Assembly: GCA_050943315.1 (NCBI GenBank) | Contig: JBMNOY010000029.1 | Span: 1 to 26,457, forward strand | Length of the DNA: 26,457 nt | DNA from: JBDKUD01 sp050943315 | GTDB taxonomy: Bacteria > Bacillota > Syntrophomonadia > Syntrophomonadales > Syntrophomonadaceae | Reading direction: 5' to 3' | In this document: piece after piece, positions 14,243 to 22,558 of the stretch | Position numbering within the stretch: the first letter of the stretch is position 1 | Layout of the letters: each line of letters opens with the position of its first letter | Notes under the pieces: model-generated | The model's input: the letters and a program-made list of their open reading frames with translations, nothing else | Told to the model about the DNA's origin: nothing | Databases searched by the model: none | Position numbers and translations under genes: made by a program

Positions 14243-15408
14243 TGGAGATGAAAAAATATATTAACAACACGGTAAAGGTTATTCCGCCTTCAGGTATAAG
14301 AAAATTTTTTGACCTTGTATCACAAATGGAAGGGGTTATATCCCTGGGGGTGGGGGAGCCGGACTTTGTTACTCCCTGGCATGTTCGCGAAGCCGCCTTT
14401 TATTCCTTAGAGCAGGGGGAGACTATGTATACTTCCAACCATGGGCTGCTGGAGTTAAGGCAAGAAATCGCTGCCTATGAGAAAAGGAAAATAGGTGTGG
14501 AGTATAATCCGGAAAACCAAATACTGGTTACTATTGGGGTCAGCGAGGCTGTAGACCTGGCTCTGAGAAGCTTGCTGGAGCCCGGAGATGAAGTTTTGGT
14601 ACCCGAACCTTCGTACGTATCCTATGGTCCAGGAGCTTTGTTGGCAGGTGGTCAGCCCGTTGCAGTTCAAACTTTCGATAGCGACCAGTATCGGTTACAA
14701 CCTGGTGCTCTTAAAGATCATATTACCCCGCGCAGTAAAGTATTAATACTGGCATATCCCAACAATCCTACTGGGGGAATTATGTATAAAGAGGATCTGG
14801 AAGCACTGGTAGATATTATAGTAGATAATGACTTAATCGTTATTTCCGATGAAATCTACTCTGAACTGACCTATGAAGGAAAACATGTTTCAATTGCTTC
14901 ACTGCCGGGAATGAAGGATAGAACCCTGGTTCTTGACGGTTTTTCCAAAGCTTTTGCTATGACCGGATGGAGGGTTGGGTACGCGTGCGGCCATGCGGAT
15001 CTGATTGCGGCCATGACCAAAATCCACCAGTACACCATAATGTGTGCACCTATCATGGGCCAGAAAGCAGCTATTGAAGCCCTGCGCCATGGTGAAGGTG
15101 AAATGCGTAAAATGGTGGACGACTATAACTGCCGCCGCCGCATAATGCTCACCGGTTTAAGGGAGATTGGGCTGGATTGTTTTGAACCCCGGGGAGCCTT
15201 TTATTGTTTCCCTTCCATAAAGAGAACAGGAATGAGCAGTGAAGAGTTTTGTGAGCGCTTGCTGGCTGAAGAGAAAGTAGCGGTGGTTCCCGGAAATGCC
15301 TTTGGTTCCCAGGGGGAAGGTTTTATCAGGTGTTGCTATGCAGCTAGTATAGCCAATATAGAGGAAGCTCTGGAGCGGATGGGCAGATTTATAAATCGAC
15401 ATAAATAA
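14239..15408 (+). CDS. alaT: Class I PLP aminotransferase, probable alanine transaminase AlaT
   Basis: A 389-residue fold-type I aminotransferase of class I/II. The pyridoxal-phosphate lysine is K237 in FSKAFAMTGWRVGY; the YPNNPTGG motif (about 172-179) and the ISDEIYSEL aspartate are also present, and GFIRCCYA near the C-terminus supplies the substrate-carboxylate arginine. The enzyme moves an amino group between an amino acid and a 2-oxoacid in the cytoplasm. Close relatives include B. subtilis YugH/AlaT, PatA and aromatic or aspartate transaminases; sequence alone does not separate these. Coupling to the AsnC-type regulator and a tRNA-Ala T-box favours alanine/pyruvate as the pair. A second ATG at 14242 is an equally likely start. 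Confidence 0.85.
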   Translation: MMEMKKYINNTVKVIPPSGIRKFFDLVSQMEGVISLGVGEPDFVTPWHVREAAFYSLEQGETMYTSNHGLLELRQEIAAYEKRKIGVEYNPENQILVTIGVSEAVDLALRSLLEPGDEVLVPEPSYVSYGPGALLAGGQPVAVQTFDSDQYRLQPGALKDHITPRSKVLILAYPNNPTGGIMYKEDLEALVDIIVDNDLIVISDEIYSELTYEGKHVSIASLPGMKDRTLVLDGFSKAFAMTGWRVGYACGHADLIAAMTKIHQYTIMCAPIMGQKAAIEALRHGEGEMRKMVDDYNCRRRIMLTGLREIGLDCFEPRGAFYCFPSIKRTGMSSEEFCERLLAEEKVAVVPGNAFGSQGEGFIRCCYAASIANIEEALERMGRFINRHK

Positions 15409-15427
15409 AGAATATAATCAGAAAAAA

Positions 15428-15475
15428 CTTTAGTTTTGAAGAATACTATCGAATTAATACGATAATTAACTAAAG
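15428..15475. repeat. Nested inverted repeat
   Basis: CTTTAGTT (15428-15435) is mirrored by AACTAAAG (15468-15475). Inside it, TATCG (15447-15451) is mirrored by CGATA (15460-15464). There is no T-run after it, so it is not a clear terminator for alaT. It may be an operator or leader structure for the gene at 15532. Confidence 0.35.
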
Positions 15476-15531
15476 GATTTGTTGTGGTTTAAGTTGAAGC
15501 TCTTTTAGTATAAAGCTAAGGGGGGGTTATT

Positions 15532-16008
15532 GTGTTTGAAGGGTTGACTGCAAACGACATAGAACTCCTGAACTGCTATCAGCTGCTAGCTGTGCACGGC
15601 AAAAAAGAACTTCATGATTATGTGAGATACCTGCTGTGTAAACAGTATCGACGGGAGTTAATGGCAGCAATTTTTCAGAATCAACTTATTCACAACTTGT
15701 GTCATAGTGTTCTTCATATTATTGATAAAGATGAATTTGACTTTAACCATCTTTCTAGGCGAATAAGACAAATTAAGGAATTATACTACGGGATCTATGA
15801 ACAGGTGTACAGCAAATATAGTGAACATATAGAGAATTTAGACCCGATTGAAATCGTGAGGGAGTTCGGAAAAAACAGTTTTGACAATATTGAAAGGGCA
15901 CTGCAGACTAAGGAGCATGTCTTGATTCGAGGAGAAATCATTGAATTCTATGAAGAATTTAAAACACTAGGCAAGCAAAAGGAAGCCAGAAAGATTGTTG
16001 CGGTATAA
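15532..16008 (+). CDS. Hypothetical helical protein upstream of a beta-CASP nuclease
   Basis: A 158-residue protein starting at GTG (15532) with an AAGGGGGGG site. It is predicted to be almost all helix, soluble, with no signal peptide or membrane segment; it has three cysteines and several histidines scattered near the N-terminal half. I do not recognise a domain. It ends 26 bases before the beta-CASP metallo-hydrolase gene and shares its orientation, so the two are probably co-transcribed and it may be a partner or regulator. Base composition is like its neighbours. Confidence 0.75.
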   Translation: MFEGLTANDIELLNCYQLLAVHGKKELHDYVRYLLCKQYRRELMAAIFQNQLIHNLCHSVLHIIDKDEFDFNHLSRRIRQIKELYYGIYEQVYSKYSEHIENLDPIEIVREFGKNSFDNIERALQTKEHVLIRGEIIEFYEEFKTLGKQKEARKIVAV

Positions 16009-16034
16009 ATGAAAAAAATATGGAGGATTAGACA

Positions 16035-17603
16035 ATGAAACTAAAATTCCTGGGGGCAGCCAAGACTGTTACGGGTTCATTTTTTGTGTTGGAAACTGAG
16101 CGAAACCGCTTTGCTGTTGATTGCGGACTTTTTCAGGGAAACAAAGAAGTTAAGAATCGCAATTACCAGGGATTTTTAGTCGATCCGAAGTCCATAGATT
16201 TTCTCATATTAACTCATGCCCATATTGATCACAGCGGATTAATACCAAAGCTAAGCACCCATGGCTTTAAGGGTCCAATCTATTGCAGCCACGCCACAGA
16301 GGAACTGGTTAAGGTTATGCTCCCCGATTCCGGTTACATACAGGAGTCAGAAGTTGAACGTAAAAACCGCAAGCTAAAAAGGGCTGCCAGCCCTTTGCTG
16401 GAGCCTATCTACACGGCCCGGGATGCAGTAGAATGTTTATCCCAGTTCAGATCCCTTAACTACGATGAAATTATTAGTCTGGGAGAAGGGATCGAGGTTC
16501 GCTTGCGCGATGCGGGGCATATTCTGGGTTCATGTATTGTAGAATTGTGGGTTGAAGAAGACGGGAAAAAAATGAAATTGGTATTTAGCGGTGACCTGGG
16601 CAATACCAATCAACCCATTATTAAAGATCCTACCATCATTGAAAGTGCGGACTATTTAATTTTGGAATCTACCTATGGAGACCGCGACCACAAGGGTATG
16701 ACCAGAAGACGGGAACAGCTTAAGGAAATTATTGATGATACCATGCGCAAAGGTGGCAACCTGATTATTCCTTCGTTTGCTGTAGAAAGAACCCAGGATT
16801 TACTTTTTGACCTGCATGCATTACGCAAAGAGGGACAGTTATATCCGGGTATAGATATTTTTATTGATAGCCCGCTGGCTATTGCTGCTACCCAAATATT
16901 TCAAAAGAGTATCGAAGACTATGATCATGAAACTAGGCAAATGGTCGAAGCGGGCAGTCATCCTTTGACTTTGCCGAATCTGAAGTATTCCAAAACGCAA
17001 CAGGATTCAGTCCAGCTTAATAATATAAAAGGAAATACAATTATAATTTCTGCCAGTGGAATGTGTGATGCGGGAAGAATCAAACACCATTTGAAACATA
17101 ATCTCTGGCGCCCGGAATCAACCATTTTGTTTATAGGCTACCAGGCTGAAGGGACCCTGGGGCGAAAAATATTAGAAGGACAAAAACTGGTTAAGATCCA
17201 TGGTGAAGAAGTAGCTGTAAAGGCAGATATTAAAAACATCGAAGCCTATTCGGCTCATGCTGACCGCACCGGCATTATGAACTGGCTTAAGAAGTTTATG
17301 GTGAAACCCAGAACCGTTTTCCTGGTTCATGGAGAAGAACAGGCCCAGCTATCTTTAGCCGAATTGATAAAAAGTGAGCTTAACGTACCGGTATATATTC
17401 CCGACTGGCAGGAAGAGGTTGAGCTTACTCCTATCAACCGGGAGGGACGAGACGAACAGAAAATATCCAAAGCCATACAGGCAGAGCATATGTATTTGGA
17501 ATACCGTTCCCAACTCCATAAGAGTTTTCGGGAGGAATTTGAAAAAGAGAATTATGATAAGATTATTCAACTCTTTAAGGACCTTAATTCAAAAATTGGC
17601 TAA
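16035..17603 (+). CDS. Beta-CASP metallo-beta-lactamase-fold RNase-like protein
   Basis: A 522-residue metallo-beta-lactamase-fold protein with the beta-CASP and RNA-specificity (RMMBL) regions. Zinc ligands are visible: HAHIDH at 61-66, the histidine of DAGHILGS (about 162), the aspartate of SGDLGN (about 188) and the histidine of YSAHAD (about 408). The beta-CASP part includes SGMCDAGRIKHHL (about 340-352). These enzymes are cytoplasmic endo/exoribonucleases or DNA-processing nucleases; this size and pattern fit the YsgA/CPSF-like bacterial group rather than RNase J. A C-terminal extension of about 60 charged residues follows the catalytic region. The ATG has a TGGAGGA site. The exact substrate is unknown. 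Confidence 0.9.
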   Translation: MKLKFLGAAKTVTGSFFVLETERNRFAVDCGLFQGNKEVKNRNYQGFLVDPKSIDFLILTHAHIDHSGLIPKLSTHGFKGPIYCSHATEELVKVMLPDSGYIQESEVERKNRKLKRAASPLLEPIYTARDAVECLSQFRSLNYDEIISLGEGIEVRLRDAGHILGSCIVELWVEEDGKKMKLVFSGDLGNTNQPIIKDPTIIESADYLILESTYGDRDHKGMTRRREQLKEIIDDTMRKGGNLIIPSFAVERTQDLLFDLHALRKEGQLYPGIDIFIDSPLAIAATQIFQKSIEDYDHETRQMVEAGSHPLTLPNLKYSKTQQDSVQLNNIKGNTIIISASGMCDAGRIKHHLKHNLWRPESTILFIGYQAEGTLGRKILEGQKLVKIHGEEVAVKADIKNIEAYSAHADRTGIMNWLKKFMVKPRTVFLVHGEEQAQLSLAELIKSELNVPVYIPDWQEEVELTPINREGRDEQKISKAIQAEHMYLEYRSQLHKSFREEFEKENYDKIIQLFKDLNSKIG

Positions 17604-17637
17604 ACTTTTTGCAAAGCTAAAATGCACTTTTTACATC

Positions 17638-17668
17638 AGCCAGGCAACGCCTGGTCTTGCTTTTTTTT
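17638..17668 (+). terminator. Terminator of the beta-CASP operon
   Basis: CCAGGC (17640-17645) pairs with GCCTGG (17649-17654) around a three-base loop. A short spacer and then eight T follow (17661-17668). Confidence 0.75.
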
Positions 17669-17749
17669 AAATCAATCCTTTTACTTCGAAAAGACAACTT
17701 ATGGCGGTAATTAAATTAATTTATTACTACTAGCTCATTATTGCATTAC

Positions 17750-17779
17750 TTGTATGCTGTTTTACTAAAGTGCTATAAT
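17750..17779 (+). promoter_or_regulatory. Promoter of the primosome-like operon
   Basis: A -35-like TTGTAT (17750-17755) and an extended -10, TGCTATAAT (17771-17779), are 18 bases apart. Transcription would start near 17786. This rules out the longer in-frame TTG start at 17741 for the next gene, because it would lie before the transcript. Confidence 0.65.
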
Positions 17780-17818
17780 TTGTTTACTTTAGACAAATGG
17801 GGGGGCATAACACTTTCT

Positions 17819-18979
17819 ATGTTCAAAAATTCAGCACTATTAGAGACCCTTCGCTGGGGACAAGCACATGTCCCAGGGGTAATATTTTTCTATTCTCAGG
17901 AATTAGAATTAGATGTTGAGGACATCGGAATACTTTCTACCATTTTTTATACCTTTGAATCCAAATCAAAACCTTTATATCAAACGGGAGTAAATGTTGG
18001 TCAGGTATTACAATGTTGTCCGGCCCTCACCAAAAATAAGCTAGCTCGTAAGCTGGCCAAGTATGACCGTCTTAACTTGATTAAGGTGGCTCATGAAAAC
18101 AGCAAAAACTTTACTGACCGGGTTATCTTTCTGGAACCGATGTTGGACAAGCTCGAGACCCTGGTGAACAGAGATCATCCACAATTTTCAGAGATAAATA
18201 CCAACGATACCATTGATGCCGAAAAACAACTTGACGAATATCGCCAGTTAATAGAGCAGTTGGAACTGGAACTGGAAGAAGAAAAAAGTAAGCGGTTGGA
18301 TGCAGAAACTAGAGAAGGTTCCAAGAACAGCTCTAGCTACAAGAAAATAGCTGATTTTATCGCCAGTAAAACTGGTAATCTTATGAGCGTAAAAATGGCT
18401 AATGAATTAAAGAAATGGCTTTATGATTTAAACTTCCAACCGGAATTCTTATTTTGCGTGTTGGAGATGTGTTTTGAGAGAAATATATCTAATCCGCGTA
18501 CAATTACCAAGATTGCATCTGATATAAAAGAATATTCCATTAACTCCCTGGAAGGATTGGAAATGTATTTTAGCAACTATACCGGCAGTGATCAGAATAA
18601 GATGGCTACCATTTCTCAATTCAACCCAGATATAGCTGAGTTTGGGAGTTTTACCGGGATTGATATGAGTGCTGAAGCGAGGAAGTTAGTCTATTACAAA
18701 TGGAGATATGACTGGGGCTTTAGCCATAAAATGATTATGAAAGCGGGAGAGGTAATGTGCCAGCGAACCAGAAATGGGGGCCTGGAATACATCGATAGCG
18801 TGCTTAAGAATTGGATGGCTAAAGAAATAAGACTGGTAGAAGATGCTGAAAAAGAGATGGAAGAATATAAGAATAGAACTAAAAAAGATAAGCCGGCAGC
18901 GACTTCAGCCAAAAAGACGGCTAAAAAGCAATCATCCGGGGATTACGAGATTTATGTTCCACCTGCCAGTATTAAATGA
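17819..18979 (+). CDS. DnaD/DnaB_2-family primosome protein
   Basis: 386 residues from ATG 17819, chosen because the promoter at 17750-17779 excludes the upstream TTG; a G-rich stretch (17799-17805) is the only ribosome-site candidate and sits rather far away. The N-terminal 120 residues resemble the DnaD winged-helix domain. A Glu/Lys coiled coil covers about 150-185. Two DnaD/DnaB_2-like (DDBH2) modules follow, about 170-250 and 265-350, the second with the YxxxVxxxW pattern (YIDSVLKNW) close to the family's YxxxIxxxW. The tail is lysine-rich. One DDBH1 plus two DDBH2 is the plan of B. subtilis DnaB, the helicase-loading co-factor. It probably binds DNA and helps load the helicase encoded next. 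Phage-type DnaD proteins are the alternative origin. Confidence 0.82.
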   Translation: MFKNSALLETLRWGQAHVPGVIFFYSQELELDVEDIGILSTIFYTFESKSKPLYQTGVNVGQVLQCCPALTKNKLARKLAKYDRLNLIKVAHENSKNFTDRVIFLEPMLDKLETLVNRDHPQFSEINTNDTIDAEKQLDEYRQLIEQLELELEEEKSKRLDAETREGSKNSSSYKKIADFIASKTGNLMSVKMANELKKWLYDLNFQPEFLFCVLEMCFERNISNPRTITKIASDIKEYSINSLEGLEMYFSNYTGSDQNKMATISQFNPDIAEFGSFTGIDMSAEARKLVYYKWRYDWGFSHKMIMKAGEVMCQRTRNGGLEYIDSVLKNWMAKEIRLVEDAEKEMEEYKNRTKKDKPAATSAKKTAKKQSSGDYEIYVPPASIK

Positions 18980-19009
18980 TAGTGAATAAGTGTTGGGGAT
19001 GTAGTAATT

Positions 19010-20368
19010 ATGATAAGTGAAGAGAGACTGAAACAAGACTTCCTATTTGATCTGGAAAGTGAACGCAGGGTATTATCAGCCATGCTTCATTCCGAGGAGG
19101 CTTGTATTGAGGGTTATAATCTACTTACCAGCAAGGATTTTTATTCGCCTGAAAACGCCACTATTTTCGAGCTGACCTGCAGCCTTTTTGAAAGAGAGAT
19201 TATTCCTACATATGTTGAACTGATTAAAGAGGCTCATACCTTGGGTCTGCTTACCAGTACACGTGATATTGAAAACCTGCAATATATTGTTGAACAATAT
19301 ATTGAGGATGAGAACATTAAATACTGGATAAAGAAGGTTAAAGACAAATCCCGTCTGCGTAATTTTGAATATTTTCTTCGCAGCAGTTATCAAAGTTTGT
19401 GTGAACAGCAGGATATTGATATTGAGCAGGCTCTGTTAACGGCAGAAGAGAAACTTACTAATTTAACCGCCCTGGAAATAGATGACCATATTGATACTCC
19501 CGAAGATTTGGCCAACCTTGGCTATGAAGAAGTTGAACGGCGGTTTTTGCGGTACAAGGAAATCATGGAACTGCACAAAGGGGTTCTGCCGCTGGATGGG
19601 TTGCCTACCGGTTTTGACAGCCTTAATAATATAACTCTGGGTTTCAAACCTGGTGATTTGATTATCCTGGGGGCACAAACCGGGCACGGCAAGACTGCCT
19701 ATGCCTTACATACTGCCAAAGCTATAGCGGTTGAAGATAATAAAGGCCTGTTATATCTTAATACGGAAATGAGCCGGGAACAGATTGCCCTGCGCTGGGG
19801 CTCGATTCTTTCCGAGATTGAACATGACAGAATTCGCAGCGGTTCAATAAACGAAACAGAGTTATCAATCATTTTTGGAGGATATTCCAAACTACGCGAC
19901 AGTGGCTTTTATTCCTATCCATGTCCTAATTTAACACCGGAAAAAACCATTTCTCTAGCCCGGAAGTTTAAAACCCAGAAGAATATTTCCATGATGATTA
20001 TTGATTACATAGGCCGAATGGATAAATTCGACCCCCGTTTGCAGGAATGGCAGATATTGGAGCAAATTATTAAAACCCAAAAAATGCTGGCGCAGAACCT
20101 TAAAATTGTAGTACTATGCCTGGTGCAATTGAACCCTGACGGCAGTCTGCAGGGGGCCAAAAGAATGAAGAATGAATGTGATTTAATGTTAAAGCTTAGA
20201 CCGATTCCTAAAGAAGACCTGGAAGAGAACGAGCAGCTAAAACACTATCAATCACCTAACTATTATATTGAAATAGAGAAAAACCGGGATGGCCAAAGCG
20301 GAATAAAAATTCCCATAACTTTTGATATGAGAAAACAGATAATGAAAGACGCTGCCAGGGTATCTTAA
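19010..20368 (+). CDS. Divergent DnaB-family replicative helicase
   Basis: 452 residues with the two-domain DnaB layout: a helical N-terminal domain (about 8-110) and a RecA-type motor. Walker A is GAQTGHGKTA with K228, the motif 1a glutamate is in LYLNTEM, and Walker B is MMIIDYIGRMD with D332. The conserved glutamine of motif H3/H4 is kept in CLVQLN, but the usual DLRESGxIEQDAD stretch is replaced by a short GAKRMKNECDLML. The C-terminus keeps the KNRxG element (EKNRDGQSG). It is therefore a hexameric 5'-3' helicase relative but diverged from standard chromosomal DnaB. It lies 30 bases after the DnaD-like gene. It could be a second, specialised helicase or a captured phage/element helicase; the housekeeping copy is not visible here. 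Confidence 0.88.
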   Translation: MISEERLKQDFLFDLESERRVLSAMLHSEEACIEGYNLLTSKDFYSPENATIFELTCSLFEREIIPTYVELIKEAHTLGLLTSTRDIENLQYIVEQYIEDENIKYWIKKVKDKSRLRNFEYFLRSSYQSLCEQQDIDIEQALLTAEEKLTNLTALEIDDHIDTPEDLANLGYEEVERRFLRYKEIMELHKGVLPLDGLPTGFDSLNNITLGFKPGDLIILGAQTGHGKTAYALHTAKAIAVEDNKGLLYLNTEMSREQIALRWGSILSEIEHDRIRSGSINETELSIIFGGYSKLRDSGFYSYPCPNLTPEKTISLARKFKTQKNISMMIIDYIGRMDKFDPRLQEWQILEQIIKTQKMLAQNLKIVVLCLVQLNPDGSLQGAKRMKNECDLMLKLRPIPKEDLEENEQLKHYQSPNYYIEIEKNRDGQSGIKIPITFDMRKQIMKDAARVS

Positions 20369-20370
20369 TA

Positions 20371-20688
20371 ATGGAAAAAGCAAACCAAAAACTAAAAAAG
20401 GTCTATGACGAAACTGCCAGTGCCATATTAAAACTTCGCTTCCAAAATAAAGTTTCTGAAGCGGAAATGACTTTTTTACTGAGTTTTTTGGACCTGGTGG
20501 TGAAAGGAAAAAACAGAGAGCTAATTGGTCTGGTCAGGAAATGGATGAACCTGAATAGTAATTCCGAAACAGACGAGTTCATTAAGACAACCCTGCTTAA
20601 TATTAATTTCTCCGATTCATCATCTCTTGATCGCAGTAAAGAACTCATCGAGGAGATTCTTCTTTCCTATCCCGATAATCCACAATGA
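20371..20688 (+). CDS. Small helical protein in the helicase operon
   Basis: 105 residues, starting two bases after the helicase stop, so almost certainly translated with it. It is predicted all-helical, charged, with no membrane segment, cysteine or recognisable motif. The C-terminal half (SLDRSKELIEEILLSYPDNP) looks like a TPR-like or adaptor helix pair, but this is only an impression. Position suggests a helicase partner such as a loader or modulator; no Walker motif is present, so it is not a DnaI/DnaC-type ATPase loader. I do not recognise a family. Confidence 0.7.
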   Translation: MEKANQKLKKVYDETASAILKLRFQNKVSEAEMTFLLSFLDLVVKGKNRELIGLVRKWMNLNSNSETDEFIKTTLLNINFSDSSSLDRSKELIEEILLSYPDNPQ

Positions 20689-20810
20689 TCTACAATAGTA
20701 TTAAAAACATAGCGGTAAAGAGCCGGTTGGGTTAAAATACTATATTATAGAAAGATCTCATGTTGAAAATAAAACCTGTATATTCCAAAATATAAGGAGG
20801 ATTTTTAACC

Positions 20811-21914
20811 ATGACCGATTTTATTAAGAAAAAGGCACGTCCGGAGATATTCAGTATTAAACCGTATGTACCGGGAAAGCCTATTGATGAAGTTAAAAGA
20901 GAACTTGGATTAGAAGATATTATAAAGCTGGCTTCCAATGAAAACCCCTTGGGGCCATCCCCGGCAGCTGTAGCCGCTATAAGTACAGCCCTGCCCAAGC
21001 TGCAATTATATCCTGATGCTAATTGTTATTACTTAAAAGCTAAGATTGCTGCAGTTACGGGTTTAAATCAGGACAATGTAGTAATCGGAAATGGATCTGA
21101 CGAGCTTCTGAAATTAATTGCCGAAACATTTCTGAACAAGGATGATAATATAATATTCGCCAACCCTTCTTTTTCGGAATATGAGTTTACCGCCCGCATA
21201 ATGGGCGCCCAATGTATAGCGGTACCACTTACTAATTTTACTCACGACCTGGATGCTATGGTGCAGGCTATTACTCCGCAAACTAAGCTTATTTATATCT
21301 GCAATCCTAACAATCCAACCGGTACGATTGTCACCAGCGAACAGACTGATGCTTTTATGCGGCAGATTCCAGAAGATATCCTGGTTATTTTTGATGAAGC
21401 TTACTATGAGTACGTGGATAGTAAATCATATTCCAGTGGCATAAAATACATCAACCAGGGAAGAAATGTCATAGTATTGCGCACCTTTTCGAAGATATAT
21501 GGATTGGCTTCTTTGCGGGTCGGTTATGGTTTGACAACACCGGCTATTGCCGGGGCTATCGAGCGGGTAACAGAACCATTTAACGTGAATACGCTGGCAC
21601 AGGTGGGTGCTCTGGCAGCTATTGATGACCAGGACCATGTTTTAAAGAGTCACAAGGTTAATTCTGCAGGTAAAGAATACCTGTATGCGGAATTTGATGC
21701 ACTGGGTTTAAAGTATGTTCCGACCGAAGCCAACTTTATTTTTGTTGATACCGGCAGGAACTGCCAGGAGGTCTTTAGCAAGTTGTTAGCCCAGGGAGTA
21801 ATTGTTCGTTCCGGAGACATTTTTGGTTACGACACATTTATTCGGGTTACTGTGGGTACTCAAGAGGAGAATGCTAGATTTATTTCCAGCCTTAAGAAAG
21901 TATTGGAGGCATAA
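20811..21914 (+). CDS. hisC: Histidinol-phosphate aminotransferase family (HisC)
   Basis: 367 residues, the usual HisC length, with a TAAGGAGGA site. HisC marks: LASNENPLGPSP (about 41-52), NGSDELL (about 94-100), CNPNNPTGT (about 164-172), FDEAYYEY (about 195-202) and the PLP lysine K228 in RTFSKIYGLASLRVGYG. It converts imidazole-acetol phosphate plus glutamate to histidinol phosphate in histidine synthesis; relatives also transaminate aromatic amino acids. No other his gene is in the window. It stands before yyaC and iorAB, and the latter oxidises aryl-pyruvates, so an aromatic transaminase role is plausible in addition to or instead of histidine synthesis. Confidence 0.88.
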   Translation: MTDFIKKKARPEIFSIKPYVPGKPIDEVKRELGLEDIIKLASNENPLGPSPAAVAAISTALPKLQLYPDANCYYLKAKIAAVTGLNQDNVVIGNGSDELLKLIAETFLNKDDNIIFANPSFSEYEFTARIMGAQCIAVPLTNFTHDLDAMVQAITPQTKLIYICNPNNPTGTIVTSEQTDAFMRQIPEDILVIFDEAYYEYVDSKSYSSGIKYINQGRNVIVLRTFSKIYGLASLRVGYGLTTPAIAGAIERVTEPFNVNTLAQVGALAAIDDQDHVLKSHKVNSAGKEYLYAEFDALGLKYVPTEANFIFVDTGRNCQEVFSKLLAQGVIVRSGDIFGYDTFIRVTVGTQEENARFISSLKKVLEA

Positions 21915-21922
21915 ATATACTA

Positions 21923-22462
21923 ATGCTGGTTGCTCAGGCTCACTATTCTGACCAGGAAGCAACAAAAAATCTGGTGGACGGGTTCAGCTCACTGTTAACC
22001 GGAGCAAGGGATGACCATGTGTTTTATTGTATTGGCTCCGACCGGCATATTTTAGATTGTTTTGGACCATTGGTCGGAACCATGCTCTCATCAATGGTCC
22101 CCGGACTGAAAGTTTTTGGTACCCTGGATCAACCTTTACATGCCAAAAACTTAATGCAGAAAATAGCTGATATCCAGTCACAATATCCGGGGCGGCTGGA
22201 AATTGCTGTTGATGCTTCACTTGGTCCGGTTTCTGATATCGGTATTATTAAGTTAAAAGATGAGAGCCTGCTGCCAGGCAAAGCAATTTTCAAAAAGCTG
22301 CCGCCGGTGGGACATTACTCTGTGATTGGAATTGTCGACAGCCAGGTTAACAGGCACCGGGTATCCGCTGTAAACAGCGGCAGTATAAAACATGTATATC
22401 ATATGGCTAATCTGGTATGCAGGGCAATTCATGAATGGTATACTGGAAAGGGTAAATTCTGA
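21923..22462 (+). CDS. yyaC: YyaC-family spore protease-like protein
   Basis: 179 residues matching the YyaC (DUF1256) family: FYCIGSDRHILDCFGPLVGT (about 34-53), FGTLDQPLHAKNL (about 71-83), AVDASLG (about 94-100) and KLPPVGHYSVIG (about 124-135). The family is a relative of the germination protease Gpr and is restricted to endospore formers, where it is made during sporulation; its exact substrate is not established. It starts eight bases after hisC; the GGAGG within the hisC end supplies the ribosome site. A strong terminator follows. It is the best single indication that the host sporulates. Confidence 0.88.
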   Translation: MLVAQAHYSDQEATKNLVDGFSSLLTGARDDHVFYCIGSDRHILDCFGPLVGTMLSSMVPGLKVFGTLDQPLHAKNLMQKIADIQSQYPGRLEIAVDASLGPVSDIGIIKLKDESLLPGKAIFKKLPPVGHYSVIGIVDSQVNRHRVSAVNSGSIKHVYHMANLVCRAIHEWYTGKGKF

Positions 22463-22487
22463 TAAAAACCTGAAGTATATTCGCACA

Positions 22488-22522
22488 GAAGCCTATTATC
22501 CTGTGGGGGTAATAGGCTTTTC
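22488..22522 (+). terminator. Terminator after yyaC
   Basis: AGCCTATTA (22490-22498) pairs perfectly with TAATAGGCT (22510-22518), followed by TTTTCT-type sequence. It separates yyaC from iorA. Confidence 0.85.
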
Positions 22523-22558
22523 TATACAGATTGTATGGTAAATTGGAGGAGGGACAGC

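Noticed and set aside
17741..17818. N-terminal extension of the DnaD-like gene from TTG 17741
   Set aside because: It overlaps a good extended -10 promoter (17771-17779), so the transcript would start after this codon; the extension has no family similarity.
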